From Nageia nagi (lineage: Eukaryota; Pinophyta), in assembly GCA_050084985.1 (NCBI GenBank), contig JBITNC010000001.1, positions 30,318,001-30,382,000 on the forward strand: a stretch of 64,000 nucleotides of DNA. The letters run 5' to 3'. Within the stretch, counting starts at the first letter, position 1. The number at the start of each line of letters is the position of its first letter. This document shows positions 1-10,769 of this stretch, piece after piece. Under the pieces are notes generated by a model. That model was not told the origin of the DNA, ran no database searches, and saw only the letters and a list, made by a program, of their open reading frames with translations. Both the position numbers and the translations under genes were made by a program.

Positions 1-500
1 ACAGATTATAGCGATTGAAAATTGTATTGTAGTCTGTAATCTAGATATGTTCTCTGCAAGTTTCAGTAATTCCAAAAATTGAATTTTGCCATCTGTGTTA
101 AGTGGATTCCTTGGCTCTGTTTTTGGCTTGAGAAGAGAAGAGAAATCCAACATAAATGACCAGAAAAGTCATAGGATTCCATTTGAAGGACCCAATGTTT
201 GTTTTTGTTTTATGAAGACGGTTAAGAGGGCAAATATTAACTGTCTTGTGCATTATGGCGCACACTCAGACAGAATCGAACCCACGATGTTCTCGAACTA
301 CACAAAACACTTTACTAATGCAACAAAACAAGTAATATAAACAATGAAGGAATACGGTCACCCAAGTTGAGTCAAATACAACCCACAAGAAAGTTAACTC
401 TACCAAGTTAAGAGAGCAGCTTAGCCAGTTGAAGTTGGAGATTGCGTAAGTGAGAGGTGGTTTTATGGCCATCTATATCTGTTCCTGTAAATATCTGTTT
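1..500. other. Unassigned left flank with one SINE-like head
   Basis: This stretch holds no ORF that I recognise. CpG dinucleotides are more common here (for example around 255-295) than in the retrotransposon bulk of the window. The only structured piece is a tRNA-like promoter on the minus strand at about 262-330, listed separately. A polypyrimidine tract ending in tgcag at 502-512 could be a splice acceptor for a degraded gene to the right, but no matching donor or exon was identified. Confidence 0.3.
262..330 (-). repeat. tRNA-derived SINE head (candidate)
   Basis: Read on the minus strand, positions 283-273 give a perfect B-box core (gggttcgattc). About 35-45 bases upstream on that strand, around 322-310, lies an A-box-like gcattagtaaag. 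The spacing suits an internal RNA polymerase III promoter. The segment does not fold into a complete tRNA cloverleaf as far as I can judge, so a tRNA-derived SINE head is more likely than a functional tRNA gene. The body and tail of the SINE were not delimited. Confidence 0.4.
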
Positions 501-512
501 CTTTTATTGCAG

Positions 513-970
513 GAAATGAATGTGTTGAGAAAGAGGATTTCTTTTAAGAAATGAAGGATGTGAGGATTTTGGCGGATCCGAAGAAGCTAAGCATTAGCCA
601 TTTGGAGGAGGCATTTCAGCAGAGTGCATTCTTCTTTCTGATGCGGCTTGTCATCTGTTTTTGTGTGACGTGGAGCTGAAGACTCCTGCATTCCGAAAGA
701 AACCGCGTGAGATGAAGATTGGAGAAAATGGTGTCCAGAGGAGAAGAAACTAGATATGGAGAAACGCTGCAGCGATAAAAAAGTGTGAAAAAGGCAATCG
801 TAATGGTAAGAAGCAGTCAAAAAGAGCTGTGAGTGTTGAAACTGCCGGGAAGTGTGTGTGATTTGTTTAGAAATGCCTGCACGAATATGAGGACAACATT
901 GACCTTAGAACAAAGAGAAGGCACGCTGTTTGCAGACAGTATTGGTGTGCCATGAGAAACAATAAGAACA
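513..970 (+). pseudogene. Coding-like remnant of an unidentified gene
   Basis: I do not recognise this product. From the ATG at 551 a frame runs about 43 codons (starting MKDVRILADPKK) before a TGA. Other frames then continue in coding-like, Lys/Arg-rich style to about 970, including a short stretch reading HEYEDNIDLRTKRRH. Base composition is less AT-rich than the surroundings and several CpGs survive, as in the nearby MYB remnant and unlike the transposons. A plausible acceptor (ttttattgcag) sits just upstream at 502-512. The pieces are in different frames, so if this is a gene it is broken or contains unseen introns. No domain could be assigned. Confidence 0.3.
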
Positions 971-1690
971 AACTTTAGTAGATCAGATGCATAAGGCGTT
1001 GAGGAGTATTAAAGAATATGCAAACATTGCAATTTATTGCAAAAATGTGATGAGAATATTTATGTAACGATGAAAACAAAAAAATAGTGGTAGAAGAAGA
1101 GAGGGGGCACAAATGTGTTGTGAACCAAAGACAGCAGGGGTTTTAAGTGTTGTGTTATTTAAGTTGTGAGTTACAAATTTTATATTTGTGTGTTTATCAG
1201 TAAAATATGAAAGAAGAACTTAGATGAGTGACTCTTTGAACAACAGCGTAGAACTGTTAGTTAATGTAAAAGAGCAATGTAGTTATGAGTGAGTTAACCT
1301 TGTAGTTAGTATCATATTCTATTTAATTTGGTTATTACAGCAGTTGGTACTCATCTAATTGGGTAAGATGGAATGATGATCATATAGATACTTAAAAAAT
1401 TGTGATGACAAAATTTATCAAGAAAGATGTTAGAGATATGATTAGAGATGTTAATTTATGATAATCATTAGGCAGTTAATGAATTTATTGTGAAAAGTTA
1501 CAAGAACCTCCGTAAATTCTATGATCATCGATGTATATTTATTTGATGTTTTTTAATAAATTATTTGCTCGTTTGAACCTCTCCCATATTTTCTATCAAT
1601 TGACATCTCCAATATCTTTTGTCTCCTTATGAGATTGGAATTTTAAATTTTCGAATTTGCTACTTTATTTATGGTAAACAGGTTTAAAAA
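971..1690. other. Non-coding stretch before MYB exon 2
   Basis: AT-rich sequence with no coherent frame. It lies where the first intron of the R2R3-MYB gene would be expected. The MYB first exon (start codon and most of repeat R2) is not recognisable here or further left, so it was lost or is too degraded to see. Confidence 0.35.
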
Positions 1691-1693
1691 CAG

Positions 1694-2691
1694 GTCTTCT
1701 TCGCTGCAGAAAGAGCTGCCGCCTGCGTTGGATCAACTATTTGAGACCTGATATAAAGCACGGACTATTATTCAGCTCCACGCAATCCTTGGGAAAAGGT
1801 ACCACATGAATTGTCACAATGAAAGCAAATTGTCACAGTTTCGATTTCGACTCCCACTTATATACTCCTTTGTATGTATCTTTTTACAAATGGTCTGCTA
1901 TATCAGCACAGTTGCCTGGGAGAACTGACAACGAGATCAAGAATTTTTGGAGCACACATCCGAAGAAGAAGCTGTTACGGATGGGACTCGATCCCTCAAC
2001 GCATGCTCCCAGGTCAGAGGGAGGTGTTTCCAACGGCTCTCAGTCCGCGGCCCTGATGAGGCACATGTCACAAGACTCGAAGCCGAAGCTCGGTTCTCCC
2101 GGGCTTCAGTGCTCTCATCATCATCCTGCAGTAAAATGGAAGCCAATGAAAATACAGACACCAACTATAATGGCAACCCATCTTCTGATTTGTTTTTGAA
2201 GCTCTGGAACTCGGAAGCAGGAAAGGCTTTCAGGAAGGAAACCGTAAATGACACTAACAATACGAACAATGAATGCAAAGTAATGGATGAAACTACTCCA
2301 GATCATAAGCCGGAGTTTTCTTGGACTAAAACAAATCCCCATATAACCTTCAGTCCGGGTTCTTCTTTCTTCTCTCTTTGGAGCTCTGAACAACTAAACT
2401 GGTACCAGTCACTCAAAGATCCGAATGGAGAAATCATAATAAACATAATCACTATAGTCTGGAAGATCATAATTAGATGATTGGATCGAAGGGGTCAGTT
2501 CTTATTCATATATAGGACATGCGGAAAACTGCAACAAGCCCGGTAATCACGAGTACTCGTTCAACTCTAGGGATATAAACTTAAATGGTCATGATAGACA
2601 AGAGTATGAAAGAAGTTTCTCAGATCTAATCCTAGATTTCCCTTATATCACTACTACATCTAACACAGGCAACAGTAATTTCAAATTGTAA
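1694..2691 (+). pseudogene. R2R3-MYB transcription factor pseudogene, MIXTA-like (subgroup 9) type
   Basis: This is a remnant of a DNA-binding MYB regulator; the MIXTA-like clade is known for epidermal cell and cuticle control. Exon 2 (1694-1798) follows an intact acceptor and encodes [12 protein letters not shown] from the end of R2. It then loses about 25 bases at 1764-1767, where R3 should begin, and shifts frame into [11 protein letters not shown] 91-bp intron follows. Its donor (AG|GT) is good, but its acceptor at 1888-1889 reads AA instead of AG. Exon 3 encodes [20 protein letters not shown], the R3 recognition helix. A second deletion at 2073 removes the WESA part of the subgroup 9 signature and shifts frame, after which [12 protein letters not shown] follows. 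Further single-base losses lie near 2435 and 2470. The family C-terminus ([13 protein letters not shown], then SDLILDF) ends at the stop 2689-2691. Exon 1 is missing. The assignment to MYB is certain and to the clade likely. Confidence 0.88.
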
Positions 2692-3037
2692 TATTGTATG
2701 CATTTTTTTCTTATATGTAAAAGATTTTTTTGTTGTGTTCAAATTTACTTTAATGTGAGGAGAGTTGAATGAGACAATAATGTGCTAACATTTTTAACTT
2801 AAAAAAAAAAATCTCAATTTCAAATCTCTTTAAGTACATTAAATTTATTATTTTTCTCATCAAAAACAAACATTTCTTAAAAAAATATTGAAATTAATTA
2901 TGTTGTTTAAAAATCTAAAATATTAATCTATCTTGTATTTTGAAGATCTATAGACTATTGTGAATGATATTGTTCTAGAATCTTCAATCAATCATCACAT
3001 TTGTAAGTAAGTTCAACAAAAACAAATGATGAAATTC
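1799..3037 (+). repeat. Segmental duplication, copy 1 (MYB intron 2, exon 3 and 3' flank)
   Basis: From the exon 2/intron 2 junction to about 3037 this sequence matches 5490-6440 in the same orientation. The match covers the intron, pieces of exon 3, the stop codon and about 350 bp of downstream DNA, including a shared stretch around 2945-3000 (tagactattgtgaatgatat). Homology stops after 'gaaattc' at 3037. Copy 2 lacks the middle of exon 3. The shared non-coding flank shows that the duplication was made at DNA level and did not come from an mRNA. Confidence 0.8.
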
Positions 3038-3429
3038 TAATGGTTACTTTATCATAACTCAACTAAATTCATGAAGTAACAGGATAGCTGAAATAAATTT
3101 ATAATTTAAAATTTTGTATATATTTATCATGCTTGAATAAATTTATTATTTAAATTAAAATAATTCATAATATTATTTTTAACATTTTGATGTATAATAC
3201 TTTTTATTCAATATTTTTCAATTTTGTTATGTATTTTATTTATATCTTATAAATTAATATGATCTAACTATATAATTAAAAGTTAATTTAGATAAATCTT
3301 TCACAAAATTATTTTAACTAGATTTCAATAAATTAATTTTCAATTACAAGCTAAAAAAGTAAAACAATTATAATAAAAATGAAAAATATCATAAAAATAA
3401 ATTCTCTTATCTTGGTCCCCTTATTAATA
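3038..3429. other. AT-rich spacer
   Basis: Very AT-rich sequence with no frame, repeat unit or promoter-like feature that I can support. It separates the MYB duplication copy from the LINE remnant. Confidence 0.4.
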
Positions 3430-5480
3430 AAGGGAATATTAAATCATTCTTAAACCAAGAGATCTCAAGTTCATTATTGGCATCCTATCACTTTCTAAAT
3501 GTATTCTACAAGATTATGGCCAAAGCTCTAGACTCCAACTTTGCTTTCTTTCATTTTTTGAACTAAACAAATAGGCTTCATTTCAGGTCGGTATATTCTT
3601 AACAATATCTTGGTGGTGTGGTAAAGAATGGAATGGGCACATTTATTGTACAAACATACCATTTCCATTAAAATCAACTTCAAGAAAGTATATGATAGGA
3701 TTGAGTGGTGTTTCATATAATCAATATTGGAAGCTCTTGGTTTTGATTCTCATTTTGTTGCCATAATTCGAATGCTATTCCATGATGCTTTTGCACTCAT
3801 GTCACTCAATAATTCATAAATTGAAGCAATAGGACTATTTTATTCGGTTAGATAAGGTTTCCCTTTGGCCCCTTCTTTATACGTACTAGTTGTAGAAATA
3901 CTTGGTTACCTTCTTGTCGAACAAGCTTCCCTTGGCTTAATTTAGGGAATTACTCTACCTAGCAATGCAAGCCAAATGACTAATGACCACTTTGTTGATG
4001 ACTCTTTCCTCACCATCAATGAATATGAGCAATCCATTTCTACAACCCTTAGATGTCTTGATATCTCAGATGTCTCAACCTAGTTGGATTGATCTCAATG
4101 GCATTAGATATTTCCTGTAGAAATATTTAAGTTTCTTAGCATTAACTTTTCTTTCTAAGGGTCACCATTACAATTATGGAAGCATGTCATTTACAAATTG
4201 GAAAAGAAATTAGAATACTGGATCTCCAAAAAACTTTCCTTAGTAGAAAAGTTTCAGATTTGTTCAAAGATTCTAGCTTCCACACACACATAGATAATAT
4301 ATATATATATATATACGCACACACTCTTGTTGGGTCCATTCCCAAGCTTTTTATACTAATATGAAATTATTTTGAGAGATTTTCTATGGTCCTTTAGTTT
4401 GGATCGAAAAGGTTTCCACAGAGTGGCATGTTCCACATATTATCATCATAGAGAAGGTGGTAGAATGGCTTTCCATATTGTATAAGATAAGGTAATACCT
4501 TATGTGTAAAGTAGATTTTTAAAGCTTTCAAAGGCTTGAAATCCTAAAAGTGCTCATCAATCATTTCATTTATTTGGGTTCTCCCCTCAACCATAAAGCT
4601 TGGGTAGGTATGAATTTTCCATCCCTTATTTTGACACTACTATATGTAAAAATTCCAAACTCATTTGTTATTTTAAGTATTTAAAAAGCTTGATAGCAAT
4701 TCAATTTGTGGATTACTTAGAATGGAGCAAGCACCTATAAGGGATTATCACTTACTTCTTTAAATCTCTAGTGATCTTCAACTATTAAGATTCAAATTCT
4801 ATATTTTTCTCAAATCCCTTAGGTGTATGCTCATAAATTCATAAATGCTTGAGATTGTTATAATTGTAGATTTCTTTTCAAGATAAACCTAGGATTAGAT
4901 ACTTTGGAATACCTTCAAATGTAATTTTTATTTAAATTTTGTGTATTATTCTTGATCTTTGGTATCCTTTTTGCTAGGAGCCAAAAACTTTTCTTCATAT
5001 ATTTTGGAGCTATAAAAATGTCCCTATAGTTTGGGAATGGCTTTCTTCCTTTTTTACCCCATATATGCCCATCCATTTTTCTTGGCAATATGCTTTATTA
5101 TGAGACTCTTTTACCCTCACTCTCTCTTTATGAGAAGTTTGAAAATGTTTAAAATCAACATTTTATTCCAAGTTTGGAAGGCTAGAAACAAGATTATTTT
5201 AAAAAATGTCAAGCCCTCTACTAGTTTTTTATTTACAGCTAAATTTAAAATTTTCTATTGTGTGTGCTTTCATATATATCATCAAGCTAAGAATATGAAA
5301 TTAGATGCGAAGTACCTCATGTCCCTCCTAGAGTATTGGGGATATGATCCATGTTCTATTAGTAGGTTACCACTAGATAGTACATTGTAGGATCTCTCTC
5401 ACTCTCTTTGATGTCGTTTGACACGTGAGTGAAGCACTTCATAGGGACACCATTGGGATTAGCCTCCCTATGGTTAGTGT
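3430..5480 (+). pseudogene. LINE (non-LTR retrotransposon) reverse transcriptase remnant
   Basis: This is the decayed ORF2 of a plant L1-type LINE, which would have copied its own RNA at a nicked target. The visible landmarks come in the family order but in changing frames. They are IGFISGRYILNNI near 3570, an F.KVYDRIEW block near 3680, GFPLAPSLYVLVVE near 3855-3905, DDSFLTINE near 4005-4025, and KTFLSRKVSDLFKDSSFHT near 4220-4280. A zinc-binding RT tail follows near 4980-5060, then VWKARNKIILKN near 5175-5210. The endonuclease half is not seen, as is usual for 5'-truncated LINEs. Stops and frameshifts are frequent, so the element is dead. Its 3' side runs up to the second MYB copy. No clear poly-A tail or target duplication was found. 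Confidence 0.72.
4291..4325. repeat. Short (TA)n/(CA)n microsatellite inside the LINE remnant
   Basis: A run of alternating ta followed by cgcacacac interrupts the LINE frame shortly after the block ending in SSFHT. It is flanked on the left by cacacacaca. Confidence 0.6.
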
Positions 5481-5489
5481 TAATTTAAT

Positions 5490-6049
5490 GATAGGTAGCA
5501 CATGAATTATCACAATCAAAGCAAACACACCATGTACCAGTTTCAATTTCAAGTCCCACTTATGTACTCCTTTTTATTTTTAAAGATGGTTTGCTATAGC
5601 TGCATAGTTATTTGGGAGAACAAAAAATGAGATCAAGAATTTTTGGAAACCATAAATGACACTAACAATAATAATACTAAAAGTAAACTACTTGATCAAA
5701 CTATTCTTGATGATGAGTCAAAGTTTTTCTGGATTGAAACAAATCACCATATAACCTTCAATTCACTTTCTTCTTTCTTCTCTCTTTGCAAATCTGGACA
5801 ACTCAACTAGGATATGTCACTCAAAGATCTAAATGGAGAAAATAACAAGGAACATAATCACTATTGTTTGGAATATCATACTTTAGATGAATGTATTGAA
5901 GGGGTAAGTTATTATTCCTATATAGGACATGTAGAAAATATTAATGGTCATGATAGATATGAGTATGGAAGAAGTTTGTCAGATCTAATCCTAGATTTTT
6001 TGATACCATAACTACACCTAAGATAGACAACAATAATCTCAAATTGTAA
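5490..6049 (+). pseudogene. Second, partial copy of the MIXTA-like MYB pseudogene
   Basis: This copy begins at the intron 2 start, with no exon 2 upstream. Intron 2 ends in aaag before ATGG, so the acceptor AG lost in copy 1 is still present here. The R3 segment reads WFAIAA, a stop (Gln to TAG), then GRT.NEIKNFW. Exon 3 then jumps straight to the sequence matching 'NDTNNTNN' of copy 1, so about 300 bp have been deleted, including the RLEAEAR motif. From 5814 a clean frame runs through SYYSYIGHVENINGHDRYEYG and SDLILDF to a stop at 6009-6011. The equivalent part of copy 1 has two single-base deletions. Each copy therefore keeps features that the other has lost. Confidence 0.75.
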
Positions 6050-6440
6050 TATTGTATCTATTATTTAAAAAAAATTAGATGTTGAAAGATTTTTTTCTTA
6101 TGTTCAAATTGTCATCTAAGGAGAGTTTTTGGAGGGACAAGTGGATGTTAACACTCTCAACTTAAAAAAGGGAGGCCTTAAGTTAAAATTTCTCCCATAT
6201 ACATAAATTTATTATTTTTCTCCTCAAAAATAAGCATTTATACTTTAAAAAGAAAAAGATTAAAATAAATTATGTTGTTTAAAAATCTAAAAAGTTAATC
6301 TATCTTTTAATTTGATGATTTCCTTGTACTCTATCTTATAGTTTGAATATCTATAAACTATTGTGAATGATATTATTCTAGAATCTTCAATCAATCATCA
6401 TAATAGTAAGTGCATTCAATCAAAGCAAATGATAAAATTC
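6050..6440 (+). repeat. Segmental duplication, copy 2 (3' flank)
   Basis: Non-coding continuation of the duplicated block, matching 2692-3037. The match ends near 'aaattc' at 6440. It contains a purine/pyrimidine-asymmetric stretch (acttaaaaaaggga) aligned with a poly-A run in copy 1. Confidence 0.75.
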
Positions 6441-6966
6441 ATGAGGAGACTTTTGCAAGAGCACAACTCCATACATTTTAATTGATTTTAATATGTATTA
6501 TTTTTTAATTAAACTTAATAGTTAATATAAAATGTGAACAAGAATTTGATTATGTTAGAAGGAAACATTCTATGGTTATATATGTCGAGTGCACCTACTC
6601 CCATTTTCTCCTAGAAAAACACTTGCACTAATTTTGTGTAATATCCAAAGCCTATGCTTATTTTATCATTGGTTAGATTGTTGTTCATATATCAAATTTG
6701 TTAACTTTTTTGCGTATACTAAGAGAGCTTTTTTTATTAAAGTAAACATTATTTTAAAAGGATTGGTTGTTATAATGTTCAATATTTTGGAAATAAATAT
6801 GTTTTTATGATAATATTCATGACTCTTTTCTTTTAGTTTATATTTCATAAAATATTGCTTAAAGTTCAAAAGTCACTTTTGATTATTATTGATTTTTTAT
6901 AATTTTAAATATTTGAATTGTTGAAAATTATGATATATAGTAGTAAAATTTAAATGGAGTTCTCAA

Positions 6967-7075
6967 GAGGACATTGTAGTGGTAAAATGATTCAAATAGG
7001 TGGGAGGAGGTAACAAGTTTGAATCCCTTTAATGGATCTCTAGTGGTACTATGTGGCTACAATTTTGATAGTAAG
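6967..7075 (+). repeat. tRNA-derived SINE, family 'S1', copy 1
   Basis: The unit opens with gaggacattgtagtggtaaa (A-box like). About 45 bases later it has agtttgaatccc (B-box like), then a body reading ggatctctagtggtactatg and gtggctac. The same order and wording recur at 13210-13311, which defines a dispersed family. CpGs of the presumed ancestor (ttcgaatcc) have become tttgaatcc in both copies. Confidence 0.6.
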
Positions 7076-7701
7076 ATTTAAATGTAAATTACAATAATTA
7101 TATTATTTTAAATTTGATATAGATATTATGTTAATATTTTTATCTAAAAAGAGCATATTTTTTTAATAAAATATTCTTCAAAGATTGAAAGTTTCATAAG
7201 CTTCTAGGGTTTTATCCTCATTCATCTTCAACCTATGTTATTACATACATCCCTCAAGATTTTCTACATGAATAATAAATTGTTACATTTGCTGCAATAT
7301 TTTTTAATAAATTTATCTTTGGAATTTTTATTTCTTTTTTAATATGACCTTGTTTCACTTACTTTGAAGTTACTATAAAAGAGAGTTATGGAATTTTGAA
7401 AGAACCCATGTAAATAGATGTTGAAAATTTTAATCATAATGTAACTCTCCCACTTTAGATGTTGTAATCCAAATTCACTATTTCAATAAAGTTTATTAAT
7501 GCTTTAGAGAATTCACTTTAATGGGTATTTTCTAATTCATATTCTAAATGAAAATATCATTTACAATTGGATACAAAATTCCTACCATCCACATGAGATT
7601 ATAACTGAACATATTCAAAAATTACCAAGGGATTCTTTCATATATTTTCTTGACCCCTAGAATGTAATGGCCATCCTTAGAAAGAGGCTCTAGGTATATA
7701 T

Positions 7702-7715
7702 ATGTGTGTGTGTGT

Positions 7716-7778
<63 letters not shown>
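7702..7778. repeat. (TG)n microsatellite
   Basis: About 77 bases of almost uninterrupted TG dinucleotides with one imperfect unit (gtgggtgt) near 7717. It is preceded by a short tatata run. Likely polymorphic in length. Confidence 0.95.
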
Positions 7779-7779
<1 letters not shown>

Positions 7780-8284
7780 TATTTTTTATTAATATTGAAT
7801 AAATTTTGAATTAATAAAATAAATCTATAGTTTTGAAAGGATATTTGAGAACCTTGTACATCATCATAGTTATCAAAGTATAAGAGTTTTTCATAACTTT
7901 ATAATTGTTCTATCATAGTCTAAATAAAACAAAAAAAATACTTATAATGTAAAAAATAAAGCAAATGCTTGTAGTGACCAAATTATAGTAATTGTGTATA
8001 CATTATTAAATGAATAATTGATGCTTTAGATAAAAATAAGCATACTAAATATAGTAAAATGAAGCATAGAGCACAACATTAAAAAAATTAAAAAATTAAT
8101 TTTTCTCCATCTATTGATGTCTACGGTTTGTTAAACATCAAAAGTTTTGGTGTAAAATATTTGACCCTGTTGTAAAGCCCCCAATGCATACCCATAAAAG
8201 TTTTGAGGTAGAAAACTTCATTCTTTCTTCCATAGTTATCCTTTTAAAATCTAAATTTTAGCCTCTAATACCCTTTCTTATAGA

Positions 8285-9087
8285 TGTTGACACCTAAAAG
8301 TGGTTACCTTAACATGATCCCACTTAGGTGCAACTTTACACACAATTAATCATATTTTAGTCATATTTTACCTTATTATCACATTTTTCTTAGGTTGCAT
8401 TCTTATGTTTTATGTTAGGTACATTGGGATAGCTTCTACCAATATTCAAGGGGTCAAATGCTGAATCACACTTGATATAAATGTAAGTATCTCTAACCTA
8501 AGGAAAGCATGTCAAGATTACATTTTGATAGCTGGTACCCTACACTTGGATGTTTCTAAACACTACCTATTGAGACTAGAATCTTGTTATCAATTAAGCG
8601 AATATATGTTATCTACATCTGTAATCATATGCTTGGTTCAACTTATCATCAAATATATTATCATTAATCCTTTTTTGGTAAACCTCATTCCTCAAGAATG
8701 GCCATGCCTATGCTAATGTTCTTGCCTATGTTGAGCTCTTAAATATCTGCACCCATGTTGGTATTTGTTTTGTAGTTGGCCTTGGGATTCATACAACAAG
8801 ATTACTACTACTTGGTAAGTTCCTTCATCATATCCTTGACCTCGACATAAGTAAGGACATAGATGTATTTATATTTTACTTGATTCCTTTCTCTTTATTG
8901 CATGTAGTTAAACTTTACATCTAGATATCAATATAATTTTTTATTTTATTACTACACTATTGAATTCCTTTATTCATGTATATTTATTTGAGTAAATTAG
9001 CTTAGATAAATCATATAATAAATGTTTATGTACTTTTAGTTCATTTAACATAAAATCCTAGGTAATACCAAAACAAATATATCAACA
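8285..9087 (+). repeat. Element A, 5' LTR
   Basis: Begins TGTTGACACC and ends ATATCAACA, giving inverted TGTTG/CAACA termini. It matches 21054-21838 (+) and 57658-58482 (-) along its length, for example the block around atgtttctaaacactacctattga and the block ending taaatcatataataaat. A candidate primer-binding site starting tggggcccacc lies three bases after the LTR, at 9091. Confidence 0.8.
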
Positions 9088-10769
9088 TATTGGGGCCCAC
9101 CTTTCATAAAATGTTCTCTCTCTTAATTAGTATTAGAATATAAAGTGCTCTTAAACCTACAATTCTATTGCAATATCAAACCTATTAAAGGTTTTTTTTA
9201 TATACTATATTCCTAAGGAATTTTTTGTCACTAGTAATGAAAATGCACATCTTAATACTAGCCATGTAGCTAACAAAATGCAAAAGAGAAGAAGAATCCA
9301 TAAACCTAAAGTGTTTCAAAGGAGAAGAGAACAAATCCATACCAAACAACCATATATTGATGTGTAGGAGTAGATAACAAAAGAAGCTACTCATAGTGCT
9401 TTAGATCAAGAGAGCTTTAAAAATAGCTTTGATAATTCAACTAAGATAGTAAATCAAAGGATCAATTCAGATAATACAAGATATCAACCTTCTTCAAATA
9501 AATAACTTCCTATCACAATTGAAGAGGATATCATTGCCCGATGTAAAGATCCAAAATACAACTAAAGTGCAATTAAACCCAAAAATATAAGTATGCATCC
9601 AACATCTGGTCTAGAAGAGCAAATAAAAGCATAAAAATATTTATTTTACCAATGTTAGGGTTAGGGCATCCATATAAAGCATTAACAACACCAAGATGCT
9701 AATGTCTAGAAAATACTAGTAGCAAATATCAATGAACAATACCTTGCAATACTGACATCTAGCTTACACATGCATAATCAAACATACACAGCATAATGTC
9801 TCATACATAGATATAATAATAATATAATATGAGATCTAAAATCCCAATGGTTATATATAATATGTACAATGCCCAATAATACAATACTATGCCAATAGGG
9901 TTGATGTTAACCTCCAAGGAGCCAACTAGATTATATTCGAATGTCTCTCATTACTAGATTGATACAAAACTATGGAATAGTATTACTCACTCAAAATCTT
10001 AATCCTCTCTACTAAAGGAGCCCTCTTGAAACCCTAGATAATCACTAAAGGTAGAAGTTATACCTTAGAATACCATTGAATTGGAAAGGGTGTTGCACCA
10101 ATACCATAGATGATCAAGATCCCTTAGCTTGAAATCCATCCTATATGTTGCACCTATGGGATTGCTTAGCACCACTAAGTCTTGTATCCATAAGATGATA
10201 TTAAGAGATAAATGTATAATTAGGTATCTTTAGTAATGAGGATCCAATATCTCTTTATACACTCAACCCTATCTGGATCTCACCTAGGAGCCATCACCTA
10301 TATTCTTAATCCCAACTTTAGCCTCCTAGGGGCCTATAATGCCCAAGGTGGGTGCCTAGGGGTTAGGCATGCTAATGTGGGACCTTGAAGTGCATTAAGT
10401 ACCAAGGTGGGGGTTTAAGATTTCTATACATTCCCATGTAGGTCAAGGGGTCATGCATGGGGTCTAGGTGTCATGTTGGACCAAAATGGGGGTATGGAAT
10501 CCTCCTTAAGGCTAGAACATGCATATAGGTGTCTATACATCTATCTAAGTGTAATAATAGACCTTGGGATTTCCATAATCAAGATCAAGATATCCAAGTA
10601 CAATAATAACACCTAATCTAATATTGGGAGGGAGACATTCCCCTTGGGGCTCATAGTGGGGTCCATTGACCCATTAAGTCTTCTATCCCAAGTTACAAAC
10701 ATGAAAGTACAATGCAATAATAAAATATATTACAAGAGAAACCATTGGATTTCATAATTAATTACAACT
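9088..10769 (+). other. Element A leader
   Basis: Non-coding leader between the 5' LTR and gag. Positions 10320-10690 are less AT-rich and contain several similar phrases of the type 'aaggtggg...' and 'ggggtcatg', possibly degenerate repeats. No frame longer than about 60 codons looks real. Confidence 0.5.

Larger units (their letters stand above)
6441..8284. other. Host or unclassified AT-rich DNA with SINE and microsatellite
   Basis: No gene recognised. The interval contains one SINE-like unit (6967-7075) and a long TG microsatellite (7702-7778). Its last five bases, ATAGA at 8280-8284, form the left target-site duplication of element A. Confidence 0.5.

Noticed and set aside
262-330. Functional tRNA gene on the minus strand
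   Set aside because: The B box is perfect, but the acceptor stem and anticodon arm do not pair convincingly, so it is kept only as a SINE head.
7702-7778. Z-DNA or regulatory role of the TG run
   Set aside because: Possible in principle, but nothing nearby is a gene or promoter, so it is treated as a plain microsatellite.
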